NCBI RefSeq assembly: GCF_016909155.1
Contig: NZ_JAFBFG010000005.1
Span: 51,093-115,092 of the forward strand
Direction: 5' to 3'
Origin: Chryseomicrobium aureum
GTDB taxonomy: Bacteria > Bacillota > Bacilli > Bacillales_A > Planococcaceae
DNA length: 64,000 nucleotides
Position numbers and translations under genes: made by a program. This document shows, in pieces, positions 17,087-25,442 of this stretch (position 1 is its first letter; every line of letters starts with the position of its first letter). The notes below the pieces were generated by a model. It saw only the letters and a list, made by a program, of their open reading frames with translations. It was not told the origin of the DNA and ran no database searches.

Positions 17087-18102
17087 TGGATTTCCTCCTG
17101 ACGTTTTGGTACTTGAACTTCAACAAATGTTCCTTGGTTTGGGACAGAGACGACTTTTGCTGTAGCACCCATCTCTACTGCACGTTCATACACATTTCCT
17201 AATCCATATGCACCTGGTTTTAACTGCGTGGAATGAAAACCGACTCCATTGTCTTGTACCCGGAAAATCACGAGTTGGGGTTGATCCATCAAGCGAATCT
17301 CCATCTCTGTTGCTTGCGCGTGACGCAGTGTGTTAGACAAAGTCTCTTGCGCAATACGAAATAAATGGTCTTCAGAAGCTTTGGTTAACTTCACAGGGTC
17401 TAACTTCCATTTCAGTTGAAGCTGCACTTTTTGTTGGAGTTCTTCTAAAAGTTCCTCCAGGCCTTCTGCTAGCGTCCGGTCATGCAATCCTGCAGGACGT
17501 AAGTGAAGCAAAAGGGCACGCATTTCGAGTTGCGCTTGGTGGATAGCCCGCTCCAATTGTTCCATACTGCGCTTCGGCGGATTTTCGAGTTCCACCATAC
17601 TAGAAGCGAGCATCGATGCACCAAACAGCTGTTGAGAAACCGAGTCATGTAATTCACGAGCTAAGCGTTGGCGCTCTTCTACCACTCGCTCTTGAATGAG
17701 CTTCGCTTGCGAATCTGCTTTTTGCTCGGAAATTCGTGTGAGTGTCTTTCGTTGTGTGGCCAGAAGATGAGAGGTTTTTTCAAACGCCTCGTTTAGACGT
17801 TTACTAAAGTTTGGTTGTAAACGTTTCGGGAATCCATCTCCTTCATAAAGAGAAACAAGTCCTGTTTGAACAGATCGATCCAAACTCCGCGTGCTTTGGC
17901 GAGCGAGTAAATAGGATAAAAAGCTGAATGCAAAAATTGAAAAACTCAGCCAAAACGCGAGTGGCAGGTCTGCAAATGTGATGTCATAGAGTGGAGCCCA
18001 TGTTTCAAAAGTAGGCGTTCCCAACAGAACGACAAATAAACTGACGAGGAGAAGGTGCCAAAGCAGTGCAAAGCCAAGGAACAGCGTTGTAAACTGTCTC
18101 AT
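17083..18102 (-). CDS. liaS: LiaS-like sensor histidine kinase
   Basis: A 339-residue intramembrane-sensing kinase: two N-terminal helices (about 8-28 and 48-66) with a very short external loop, a HAMP-like coil, and a HisKA_3 domain with H152 in RELHDSVSQQLF, then an ATPase domain with DNGVGF and GLGNVYERA. The near absence of an outer domain fits kinases that rely on a partner (LiaF). It overlaps liaF and liaR by four bases each. Confidence 0.9.
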   Translation of the reverse strand: MRQFTTLFLGFALLWHLLLVSLFVVLLGTPTFETWAPLYDITFADLPLAFWLSFSIFAFSFLSYLLARQSTRSLDRSVQTGLVSLYEGDGFPKRLQPNFSKRLNEAFEKTSHLLATQRKTLTRISEQKADSQAKLIQERVVEERQRLARELHDSVSQQLFGASMLASSMVELENPPKRSMEQLERAIHQAQLEMRALLLHLRPAGLHDRTLAEGLEELLEELQQKVQLQLKWKLDPVKLTKASEDHLFRIAQETLSNTLRHAQATEMEIRLMDQPQLVIFRVQDNGVGFHSTQLKPGAYGLGNVYERAVEMGATAKVVSVPNQGTFVEVQVPKRQEEIQ

Positions 18103-18797
18103 TTGCGCAGCACCTCCAAATCCCCAAGCCAGCTAGCTACAGTAATTATCAGTTCAGGTGAATCCGCGTCTGTCGAACTGCGGTCTTCTTTATAAAAACT
18201 CTGATTCCAAAGTCGTGTTACGGGTTCATCGAATACACAGACTTCCCCAATGATAGTTGAGTAGTAAACTCGAACGTTCACGCCATATGGGACAAGGATA
18301 GTCGTCTTGCCGACTACTTTTCGAATCGATATAAAACAAGTATCTTTTGGCAAGATTGTGTTCGTAAGATCTAAATCATATTCTCCAAACACGCTTTGGA
18401 TATGCACATCTTTCCATGCGTATGGTTCGGAAGAGGTGACTTGAGTTGAAAACATACGTTGTTGTAAAACAGGTGAATCCGCTGTCGTATCTGAAAAGTG
18501 AAGTTGTTCCCAAGTCGGAATTGGTTCCTTTTTCCAGACTTTATAAAGGATATAGAGAACAATTCCAAAGAGTAGTAAGCGCGTGGTGACCATCGAGAAT
18601 ACCGAGATAAACAATAACACGAGACCGATCCAAAACAATACGCGATTGTCTCTGCGTAATCCCATGTAAATCAGCACACACCCAATGATGACGACCACGA
18701 TTGAGCCGTTTTCAAACAGCAATGTCTCGGCTGCAAGTAATGTGAGGAAGCCGATTAGAATAAGCGAGTACTGGTTGGTCTGGTTGTCTTTCGTCAT
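18099..18797 (-). CDS. liaF: LiaF-like inhibitor of the LiaRS system
   Basis: A 232-residue membrane protein: about four N-terminal helices (residues 10-95), then a C-terminal beta-rich domain beginning near WKDVHIQSVFGEYDLDLTNT that is characteristic of LiaF/VraT proteins. LiaF keeps LiaS in the off state until the envelope is damaged. It is first of liaFSR and is separated from liaH by a hairpin terminator at 18819. Confidence 0.88.
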   Translation of the reverse strand: MTKDNQTNQYSLILIGFLTLLAAETLLFENGSIVVVIIGCVLIYMGLRRDNRVLFWIGLVLLFISVFSMVTTRLLLFGIVLYILYKVWKKEPIPTWEQLHFSDTTADSPVLQQRMFSTQVTSSEPYAWKDVHIQSVFGEYDLDLTNTILPKDTCFISIRKVVGKTTILVPYGVNVRVYYSTIIGEVCVFDEPVTRLWNQSFYKEDRSSTDADSPELIITVASWLGDLEVLRK

Positions 18798-18818
18798 TTG
18801 TGTTCCCCCTCTCGTTGG

Positions 18819-18843
18819 AAAAAACAGAGGGGAGTTCCCTCTG
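18819..18843 (-). terminator. Terminator between liaH and liaFSR (probable read-through)
   Basis: On the minus strand, CAGAGGG AACTC CCCTCTG followed by TTTTTT, just before the liaF ribosome binding site. It should let liaIH be made in excess over liaFSR from one promoter. Confidence 0.85.
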
Positions 18844-18847
18844 CTTT

Positions 18848-19513
18848 CTATTCTACACGTGATTGTTCATTTGTCTCTTGCTTTTTTGATAGGTTCTCCA
18901 GGCGTTCTTCTAAAGTCGAAGCTGGTGTTGTCTCCTCAGCAGGTTCTTGCGCTTTCGGTGATTCAAAATAACGCTCCATTTCTTCGTGAGAAGCAAGTGG
19001 GCGAGCGTGCAATGATTCCTCAATCACTTGATCCATGTCCCGGTGTGCTTTTGCAACATTTTCCGTGCTCATCAGTTGTAGTTGACGCACTTTCATATTT
19101 TTCACTTTATGCTTCATTTCCTCATGCTTGCGTTCTAGAATAATTAATTCATCCGTCGCGCGTTGAATGCTAGATGTTAGCACGTGGATACGGTTTTCAT
19201 ACGTGTCTACTTCCATTTTCGCAAAGTCAATCAAGTCCTGCTCATTTGTAAGAAGAGCCAGTTCATATTGTTCTTGGCGTTTCGTCAACAAATCTTGTGC
19301 CTGCTTTTGTTCTTCTTCCAGTTTTGCTTTTAAGTGAGCTTGTCGGTCGACCCATCGTTTGGTCTGTTCTGTACGTTTTTCTGCCTCCCGTACATAGACG
19401 TTTAAGGCCTGAATAGGGTTGTCACGTCGCTCCTGCTCAGTTTTCGGTCTGTCGAAAAGTTGGCGTACATCGTGTTCAAAGGTTTCAGCTAGTCGAGTAA
19501 AAATGTTTGTCAT
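18848..19513 (-). CDS. liaH: PspA/IM30 family membrane-protecting protein (LiaH-like)
   Basis: A 221-residue, almost wholly coiled-coil protein, rich in Glu, Lys and Gln, starting FTRLAETFEHDVRQLFD and with NPIQALNVYVREAEKRT, the PspA/IM30 N-terminal pattern. LiaH forms large rings at the membrane under cell-wall antibiotic stress. It follows the LiaI-like gene by 12 bases, with a good site (AAGGAGGAACTTCC). Confidence 0.88.
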   Translation of the reverse strand: MTNIFTRLAETFEHDVRQLFDRPKTEQERRDNPIQALNVYVREAEKRTEQTKRWVDRQAHLKAKLEEEQKQAQDLLTKRQEQYELALLTNEQDLIDFAKMEVDTYENRIHVLTSSIQRATDELIILERKHEEMKHKVKNMKVRQLQLMSTENVAKAHRDMDQVIEESLHARPLASHEEMERYFESPKAQEPAEETTPASTLEERLENLSKKQETNEQSRVE

Positions 19514-19525
19514 GGAAGTTCCTCC

Positions 19526-19870
19526 TTAGTTTTTGTTGATTGTTTTCCATTCACGTTCAAAGTTTTCAAATGGATCGTTTGAGCTGCGTGTAAGTGGTGC
19601 GTCACTGCATTTGCGGATCGCATACCAGACAAGTGCTAGTGCTGCGATGCCGATGAAAGCTGGGATGTTTGAAACAGCTGTCAGTAATCCGACGATTCCA
19701 ACAGTTGCCCAAAAGACCTTACCAAGCGTGGAATGACTTTGAAGGAAGTAGTGAAGTCCTCCGATAACGAGTAGTGCGGAAAAGGCAAGTCCGATCAGCG
19801 AGCCTAAGTTGGCTAAGACGACGATTGCGCCAGTGATGCCGAGTAAAACGTATAGAAATTTTTTCATCAT
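19526..19870 (-). CDS. liaI: LiaI-like small membrane protein
   Basis: A 114-residue protein with about three membrane helices in its first 90 residues (MMKKFLYVLLGITGAIVVLA; LIGLAFSALLVIGGLHYFL; VFWATVGIVGLLTAVSNIP) and a charged tail. In Bacillus, LiaI anchors LiaH at the membrane. Start 19870 (or 19867) follows AAGGAGGGAAAC; the longer open frame has no site. First gene of the lia-like operon. Sequence similarity is loose, so the name rests mainly on position and topology. Confidence 0.75.
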   Translation of the reverse strand: MMKKFLYVLLGITGAIVVLANLGSLIGLAFSALLVIGGLHYFLQSHSTLGKVFWATVGIVGLLTAVSNIPAFIGIAALALVWYAIRKCSDAPLTRSSNDPFENFEREWKTINKN

Positions 19871-19913
19871 GTTTCCCTCCTTGTTTGTATAGTCTAAGTA
19901 TAGAAGGGTTTTT

Positions 19914-19927
19914 CGTTTGACCAAACG
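19914..19927 (-). promoter_or_regulatory. Candidate LiaR operator upstream of liaI
   Basis: The inverted repeat CGTTTG-AC-CAAACG lies 44-57 bases before the liaI start and close upstream of a TATACT -10 box. A second inverted repeat, CCGAT-6-ATCGG (19938-19953), lies next to it. Position and dyad symmetry fit a NarL-type activator site; binding is inferred. Confidence 0.5.
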
Positions 19928-20000
19928 GGCGCTAAGCCGATTTTCCTATCGGTCTTAAGATGTAGAGGCACTACACCTTGTCATCTGCTATACTATTTCG

Positions 20001-20026
20001 GGGAACCTTTATATATAGGAGACGTT
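20001..20026 (+). promoter_or_regulatory. Candidate ECF-sigma-type promoter for uptA-uppP
   Basis: GGGAAC (20001-20006), 16 bases, CGTT (20023-20026). This spacing and sequence resemble -35/-10 elements of Bacillus extracytoplasmic-function sigma factors, which is sensible for lipid carrier genes. No better vegetative promoter is evident in the gap. Confidence 0.4.
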
Positions 20027-20087
20027 TCATGTATTGTGAATTCGGGAACAGACTCGAAGGTCAAGTACAAAGTAAAGGCGGCTTATT

Positions 20088-20699
20088 ATGGAGCAATGGA
20101 TTACCGATTGGCTCAGTGAGTTTGGTTACTGGGGCGTTTTTCTCTTAATCATGATTGAAAATGTATTTCCACCGATTCCTTCCGAGATCATTTTGACGCT
20201 TGGTGGGTTCATGACAACGACGACATCAATGACAATTGTCGGTGTGATTACAGTGGCTACGCTTGGTTCTGTAGCGGGTGCTGTAATTTTATACTTCATC
20301 GGACTGCAGTTAGATGTCGAGCGACTTGAGAAAATCGTTGAAAAACATGGTCGTTGGTTACGTGTCACGAAAGAAGATATTCACCGGGCAGAAGCCTGGT
20401 TTGACCGCATTGGCCCGTGGGCTGTATTTTTTGGTCGTTTGGTTCCACTTGTGCGCAGTTTAATTTCGATTCCTGCGGGGATGTCGAATATGCGATTTAG
20501 TGTGTTTTTACTTTTCACAACGCTGGGGACTGTGATTTGGAATACGATTCTCGTGTCCGTAGGTGCGGCACTCGGGGAAAATTGGCATACGCTCGTCGGC
20601 TATTTTGATATTTATTCGAATGTTATCTACGTAGTCCTAGTTTTGGTAGCCATTGCTTGGTTTATTTGGTTTATAAATAAGAAAAAGAAACATTCATAA
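20088..20699 (+). CDS. uptA: DedA-family protein, UptA-like undecaprenyl-phosphate transporter
   Basis: A 203-residue DedA protein with the family motifs IENVFPPIPSEIIL near residue 22 and GRLVPLVRSLISIPAG near 120, and four to five membrane segments. Bacillus UptA (YngC) flips undecaprenyl phosphate back to the inner face for reuse in wall synthesis. Its position directly upstream of uppP, 9 bases apart, makes that job more likely than other DedA roles. Start ATG 20088 follows AAAGGCGG. Confidence 0.82.
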   Translation: MEQWITDWLSEFGYWGVFLLIMIENVFPPIPSEIILTLGGFMTTTTSMTIVGVITVATLGSVAGAVILYFIGLQLDVERLEKIVEKHGRWLRVTKEDIHRAEAWFDRIGPWAVFFGRLVPLVRSLISIPAGMSNMRFSVFLLFTTLGTVIWNTILVSVGAALGENWHTLVGYFDIYSNVIYVVLVLVAIAWFIWFINKKKKHS

Positions 20700-20708
20700 G
20701 GAGATCTC

Positions 20709-21536
20709 ATGGAAATTATTGAATTATTAAAAGCATTATTACTTGGTTTTGTGGAAGGGATGACGGAGTTTGCACCGGTATCTTCTACGGGTCACATGAT
20801 TATCGTGGATGATTTGTGGCTGCAGACGAAAGAGTTTTTAGGGCAGAGTTCAGCGAATACATTTAAAGTCGTCATTCAGCTCGGCTCGATTTTAGCGGTT
20901 GTGTTTATTTTCTGGAAGCGTCTTTTAAGTCTTGTGGGTCTACATAAGATGGAAGGCACAGCTCCAGGGCATCGCTTCAACATTGCGCACGTGTTGGTGG
21001 GGATTTTACCAGCAGGTGTCTTAGGGTTGTTGTTCGAAGATATTATCGATTCGTATTTATTCACGATTGAATGGGTAATCGTCAGCTTATTTGTCGGAGC
21101 CATCTTCATGATTATTGCGGACAAGTTCGGACCGAAAAACCCAAGTATTACAACTTTGGATGACATGACATACGGCAAAGCATTGAAAATCGGTTTGATT
21201 CAGTGTTTATCGTTGTGGCCAGGATTCTCGCGCTCAGGCGCAACGATTTCAGGGGGAGTTTTACTTGGTCTTGACCACAAGACGGCAGCGGACTTTACAT
21301 TCATCATGGCGGTACCGATCATGTTCGGTGCTAGTGCGGTATCGTTGATTTCGAACATGGAAGAAATCAATATGAGCCACATGGGCTTTTATGCGGTTGG
21401 ATTTGTCAGTGCATTTGTGTTCGCATTAATTTCTATCAAGTTTTTCTTGAAGTTAATCGCGCGCGTGAAACTGACACCGTTTGCGATTTATCGTATGGTA
21501 CTTGCAACGGTTCTAGCCTTCATCGTATTTTTATAA
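20709..21536 (+). CDS. uppP: Undecaprenyl-diphosphatase
   Basis: A 275-residue polytopic membrane enzyme (BacA/UppP) that removes a phosphate from undecaprenyl diphosphate during recycling of the wall lipid carrier; extra copies give bacitracin resistance. The two active-site motifs are clear: GFVEGMTEFAPVSSTGHMII near residue 17 (Glu-rich plus SxxSTGH) and WPGFSRSGATISGGVLLGL near 170. Coupled with uptA. A terminator follows the stop. Confidence 0.95.
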   Translation: MEIIELLKALLLGFVEGMTEFAPVSSTGHMIIVDDLWLQTKEFLGQSSANTFKVVIQLGSILAVVFIFWKRLLSLVGLHKMEGTAPGHRFNIAHVLVGILPAGVLGLLFEDIIDSYLFTIEWVIVSLFVGAIFMIIADKFGPKNPSITTLDDMTYGKALKIGLIQCLSLWPGFSRSGATISGGVLLGLDHKTAADFTFIMAVPIMFGASAVSLISNMEEINMSHMGFYAVGFVSAFVFALISIKFFLKLIARVKLTPFAIYRMVLATVLAFIVFL

Positions 21537-21547
21537 GATCTGATTGG

Positions 21548-21577
21548 CCCGCTCCTATTTGAAGGAGCGGGTTTTTG
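21548..21577 (+). terminator. Terminator of uptA-uppP
   Basis: CCCGCTCC / GGAGCGGG, 8-base loop, then TTTTTG. Confidence 0.92.
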
Positions 21578-21653
21578 TTTGGGGTGGGGTTAGGCGTGGA
21601 ATTAGTTTCCATAATATCAGTATCTGGTGAACGGAAGGAATTAGAAGTCGAAA

Positions 21654-21725
21654 CTCGCCAAACAACTGTCGAATCTCCCGACACAATTGCCAAAACGCCC
21701 GACACAATTGCCGAACTCCCATCCA
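21654..21725. repeat. Intergenic 21-bp-period array, four units
   Basis: Units begin CTCGCC (21654), CTCCCG (21675), CGCCCG (21696) and CTCCCA (21716), steps of 21, 21 and 20 bp; the middle two share CCCGACACAATTGC. The 20 bases at 21670-21689 are the exact reverse complement of the core at 1072-1091. In the 600-base gap 21537-22137 this array, the riboswitch and the terminators account for most of the sequence; 21726-21830 shows nothing I recognise. Confidence 0.88.
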
Positions 21726-21831
21726 AATTCTCAATCCTATACTTCCGACCTTATTTCCCAAAAAGTCAAGACTTCCATTCTCAGATTGAGTATGGTTTAA
21801 TAAACACAAGTACACAACATTTAGTGATGAA

Positions 21832-21999
21832 GCGAGTTACAGGTACCATATCTATGGTTTAATAGGGAATCCAGTGAAAAACTGGAGCTGTCCCCGCAAC
21901 TGTAAGTGCGGACGACTGCCAACACAAGCCACTGCGTGAGAACGTGGGAAGGCACGGCAGAAGGAAGATGCACAAGCCAGTAGACCTGCCTGTTCTCGC
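21832..21999 (+). ncRNA. Cobalamin (adenosylcobalamin) riboswitch
   Basis: The classic conserved blocks occur in order: AATAGGGAATCCAGTG, then GCTGTCCCCGCAACTGTAAG, then the B12 box AGCCAGTAGACCTGCC (21975-21990). The closing helix P1 is GCGAG (21832-21836) with CTCGC (21995-21999). Two terminators follow before nrdA, so B12 binding should stop transcription of this ribonucleotide reductase operon. The same logic is known for class Ia nrd genes in Streptomyces and implies a B12-dependent reductase elsewhere in the genome. Confidence 0.95.
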
Positions 22000-22032
22000 A
22001 TGAGCTTCACCTTCTTCGGGGATTGAGAAGGG

Positions 22033-22068
22033 AACGCGAGACGCCTTTAGGCATACGCGTTTTTTTTG
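22033..22068 (+). terminator. Riboswitch expression-platform terminator
   Basis: AACGCG (22033) pairs with CGCGTT (22056-22061), with inner GCC-TTTA-GGC, then eight T. Confidence 0.85.
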
Positions 22069-22076
22069 TCGTTTAT

Positions 22077-22115
22077 AGCGACGGTTTCCCTGAAAAGGAG
22101 AGCCGTCGCTTTTTT
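22077..22115 (+). terminator. Second terminator before nrdA
   Basis: AGCGACGG (22077-22084) pairs with CCGTCGCT (22103-22110), then TTTTT. It comes 9 bases after the first terminator and 22 bases before the nrdA start. Confidence 0.85.
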
Positions 22116-22137
22116 GTGTCAAAAAGGAGGAATTCCG

Positions 22138-24354
22138 ATGACGACGCATACCCTCTTCCGCAGTGAAGAACGACTCAAGCAGCTGTTTACTGCTGAACAA
22201 TTAGACGAATTTTGGCGTCTCTCAAAACGCTGGAAAATTCGTCACCCGCAAGGCGCGGAGGACGCCTGGCTACACGCTATGAGTCTAGAAGCATTAAACT
22301 TACTTGATGAACAACACCCGTACTACACATTTGTCGCCGCTACACTCTATGAAGAACAACTCTATACGCAAGTTGCTACTAAACGAAATGTAGCTGTAGA
22401 AGACGTTCATACCGTGTTTGGCAAAGAAGCAAACCGACTTGCTGCACGCGGACTCTATCAAGCAGAAGTGATTACGAGTTACAGTCAACAAGAACTGACC
22501 GAGATGAGTAGCTGGCTCGACCGATCGCGTAATCAGCTATTCACCTATATTGGTTTGAAAACACTCGTTGACCGCTACGTGACTCGAGACTTTAACCGGG
22601 AAATCGTAGAACTTCCACAAGAGCGATGGCTTATGATTGCGATGACACTTCATAGACAGGAAAAAACCAATCGGTTACAAAAAGTGAAAGACGCCTATTG
22701 GGCACTTAGCAATCTCTACATGACAGTGGCAACTCCTACATTAGCTAACGCCGGGAAACCGAATGGACAACTCTCTAGTTGTTTCATCGATACAGTCGAC
22801 GATAGCCTGCAAGGGATTTATGACAGTAACACCGACGTTGCGACTCTTTCCAAATATGGTGGAGGTATAGGTGTATACATGGGGAAAGTTCGGAGTCGAG
22901 GGTCAAGCATTCGCGGATTCAAAAATGCTTCAAGCGGTGTCGTTCCTTGGATCAAACAACTGAACAACACAGCAGTCAGTGTGGACCAACTCGGGCAGCG
23001 GCAAGGTGCAATTGCTGTGTACCTCGACATTTGGCACAAAGATATTCTGGCATTTCTGGATTTACGTCTAAACAATGGGGATGAACGGCTGCGTGCGCAT
23101 GACATTTTTACAGGTATTTGCTTGCCAGACTTATTCATGGAGAAAGTAGAGGCGCGTGAGGAATGGTACTTGTTCGACCCACATGAAGTACGCACACTTA
23201 TGGGCTTCTCTTTAGAAGACTGCTATGACGAGCAGGAAGGACGCGGAACATTCCGTACGCGATACCAGCAATGTGTGGAAAATGAAGCACTTTCGAAAGA
23301 TACGATCCCAGCCATTGATATTATGAAGCGTATCATGAAAAGTCAGTTAGAGACCGGCGTGCCATTTCATTTTTACCGTGACGAGGTCAATCGACAAAAC
23401 CCGAATGCGCATGAAGGCATGATTTACTCCAGTAATTTATGCACGGAAATTATGCAGAACATGTCAGCGACGACGTTTGAGTCGACAAAAATTGAAGAAG
23501 ACGTCATTGTCACAAAGCGTCACCCCGGGGACTTTGTCGTTTGTAACTTGTCCTCTATTCATTTAGCTCGCGCGGTGGAAGACGATGTACTCGAACGGTT
23601 AATTCCTATACAAGTTCGTATGTTAGATAACGTCATCGAGCTCAATGATCTCCCGATTCCACAAGCCAAGCGTACAAACCTTCGTTACAGGGGAATCGGA
23701 CTTGGTACGTTCGGATGGCATCATCTCCTTGCGAAAAAAGCGATTCGTTGGGAGTCGAAAGAAGCGATAGAACTGGCGGATGAACTTTATGAAGAAATTG
23801 CCTTCCTGACAATTCAAGCGTCAGCCGACCTTGCAAAAGAAAGAGGGAGCTATCCGCTCTTCACAGGCTCTGATTGGGAACAGGGGGCGTACTTTACAAA
23901 GCGTGGCTACACGTCCGGGCGTTGGAGACAATTGAAAAAGCAGGTTGGAGAGACGGGCATTCGAAATGGATACTTGATGGCTGTAGCTCCGAATTCATCA
24001 ACTGCAATCATTGCGGGAACGACAGCAAGTATTGATCCGATTTTCCAGAAGCGCTACTCAGAAGAAAAGAAAGACTACAAGATTCCCGTAACAGCGCCAG
24101 AGCTCAATGAAGAAACGACATGGTATTACAAGTCGGCGTACTATATCGATCAACACTGGACGATTCGACAAAATGCAGCACGACAGAAACATATCGATCA
24201 GAGTATATCTTTAAACTTCTATGTACAAAACACGATACAGGCAAAAGAGTTACTCGCACTCCACTTAGAAGCCTGGAAACAAAAAATGAAATCTACGTAC
24301 TATGTTCGATCAACATCCATAGAATTGATTGACTGCGATTCGTGTTCAAGTTAA
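22138..24354 (+). CDS. nrdA: Class I ribonucleotide reductase, large (alpha) subunit
   Basis: Reduces ribonucleotides to deoxyribonucleotides. The 738-residue protein keeps the active-site cysteines: SSCFIDT (first of the redox pair), NLCTEIM (thiyl Cys with Asn and Glu) and VVCNLSSIHL (second of the pair), plus a C-terminal DCDSCSS tail that shuttles electrons. The N terminus lacks the VxKRDG pattern of an ATP cone, so activity regulation by dATP is probably absent. Start ATG 22138 follows AAAAAGGAGGAATTCCG; an in-frame extension would run back through the terminators. It heads nrdAB under the cobalamin riboswitch. Confidence 0.94.
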   Translation: MTTHTLFRSEERLKQLFTAEQLDEFWRLSKRWKIRHPQGAEDAWLHAMSLEALNLLDEQHPYYTFVAATLYEEQLYTQVATKRNVAVEDVHTVFGKEANRLAARGLYQAEVITSYSQQELTEMSSWLDRSRNQLFTYIGLKTLVDRYVTRDFNREIVELPQERWLMIAMTLHRQEKTNRLQKVKDAYWALSNLYMTVATPTLANAGKPNGQLSSCFIDTVDDSLQGIYDSNTDVATLSKYGGGIGVYMGKVRSRGSSIRGFKNASSGVVPWIKQLNNTAVSVDQLGQRQGAIAVYLDIWHKDILAFLDLRLNNGDERLRAHDIFTGICLPDLFMEKVEAREEWYLFDPHEVRTLMGFSLEDCYDEQEGRGTFRTRYQQCVENEALSKDTIPAIDIMKRIMKSQLETGVPFHFYRDEVNRQNPNAHEGMIYSSNLCTEIMQNMSATTFESTKIEEDVIVTKRHPGDFVVCNLSSIHLARAVEDDVLERLIPIQVRMLDNVIELNDLPIPQAKRTNLRYRGIGLGTFGWHHLLAKKAIRWESKEAIELADELYEEIAFLTIQASADLAKERGSYPLFTGSDWEQGAYFTKRGYTSGRWRQLKKQVGETGIRNGYLMAVAPNSSTAIIAGTTASIDPIFQKRYSEEKKDYKIPVTAPELNEETTWYYKSAYYIDQHWTIRQNAARQKHIDQSISLNFYVQNTIQAKELLALHLEAWKQKMKSTYYVRSTSIELIDCDSCSS

Positions 24355-24367
24355 GGGGGAGACAAAG

Positions 24368-25405
24368 TTGGAACTAAAACAACGTATACTACTAGACGAA
24401 CAAGCACCTAACCGCTCGACTGGAATCGTGAACGGAGAATCCTCGAACATACTAAACTGGGATGACGTCCGTTTTCGCTGGGCGTATCCAAAATATAAGA
24501 AAATGCTCGGGAACTTTTGGACGCCTTTCGAAATCAATATGAGCCAAGACATCCGACAGTTTCCAGAGTTGTCTGCAGATGAACGAGAATCCTTTTTAAA
24601 AATCATCGGGCTTTTAGCACTTCTCGATAGTGTCCAAACAGACTTCGCCGGGAAAGTGGCTGATTACCTCACAGATTCAAGTTTGTCCGCACTGATGATC
24701 ATCTTGGCGCAACAGGAAGTAATTCATAATCATTCCTATTCATATGTACTCTCAAGTCTCGTCAGCGAGTCGGAGCAAAAGCGTGTATTTGACTACTGGC
24801 GAACAGAAGACAGTTTGAAGGAACGCAATCGATTCGTAGTTGAAGGCTATCAATCGTTTGCGGAAAGTCCAACTGTGGAGGGTCTTTTAGATGCTGTCAT
24901 TTATGATGTAATCCTAGAAGGGTTGTTCTTCTATTCGGGCTTTGCGTATTTCTATCATCTGGCACGTCATCAAAAGATGGTCGCAACAAGTACAATGATC
25001 AATTACATCAACCGAGATGAACAGCTTCACGTCGACTTGTTCGTTAAAATCTATCAGTCGTTATTGGAAGAACACCCACATCTCGATACACCAGAACAGC
25101 GAGCCAAAGTCACGGCAACATTCAAACAAGCAGCAGAACTTGAAATTGACTGGGCGTATGAAGTGATCGGGAATAAGATTGAAGGTTTAGAAGTAGACGA
25201 TGTGGAAGAGTACATTCGTTTTATGGCCAATATCCGATGTAACCAACTAGGTGCTGAGAAGCCATATCCGGAAGTACGTCAAAATCCGATTCGATGGATC
25301 AAAGCGTACGAGGAAGTCGATCAAGGAAAGACAGATTTCTTTGAGCAGAAGTCGAGACAATATGTAAAAGTAAATGTTGTTGATAATGGATTTGATGAAT
25401 TATAA
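24368..25405 (+). CDS. nrdB: Class I ribonucleotide reductase, small (beta) subunit
   Basis: A 345-residue ferritin-like radical subunit. Metal ligands and radical Tyr are visible in QQEVIHNHSYSYVL (E, H, then Tyr four residues later) and in ILEGLFFYSGF and NRDEQLHVDLF. So it is the tyrosyl-radical type, not a Tyr-less class Ic. Start TTG 24368 follows AAGGGGGAGACAAAG; a longer frame back into nrdA has no site. It is 13 bases downstream of nrdA. Confidence 0.93.
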   Translation: MELKQRILLDEQAPNRSTGIVNGESSNILNWDDVRFRWAYPKYKKMLGNFWTPFEINMSQDIRQFPELSADERESFLKIIGLLALLDSVQTDFAGKVADYLTDSSLSALMIILAQQEVIHNHSYSYVLSSLVSESEQKRVFDYWRTEDSLKERNRFVVEGYQSFAESPTVEGLLDAVIYDVILEGLFFYSGFAYFYHLARHQKMVATSTMINYINRDEQLHVDLFVKIYQSLLEEHPHLDTPEQRAKVTATFKQAAELEIDWAYEVIGNKIEGLEVDDVEEYIRFMANIRCNQLGAEKPYPEVRQNPIRWIKAYEEVDQGKTDFFEQKSRQYVKVNVVDNGFDEL

Positions 25406-25408
25406 GAA

Positions 25409-25440
25409 AGAGCCTTTGTTCAGTAGTGAACAAGGGCTCT
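25409..25440. terminator. Hairpin terminator between convergent nrdB and the 25443 gene
   Basis: AGAGCCTTTGTTCA pairs with TGAACAAGGGCTCT around GTAG, with moderately T-rich flanks on both strands. Confidence 0.75.
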
Positions 25441-25442
25441 TA

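Noticed and set aside
21831..22070. Small protein frames on either strand across the riboswitch
   Set aside because: The RNA motifs explain the sequence; frames lack start signals.
22066..22137. Longer nrdA start upstream of 22138
   Set aside because: It would translate through the second terminator hairpin; ATG 22138 has AAAAAGGAGG at the right distance.
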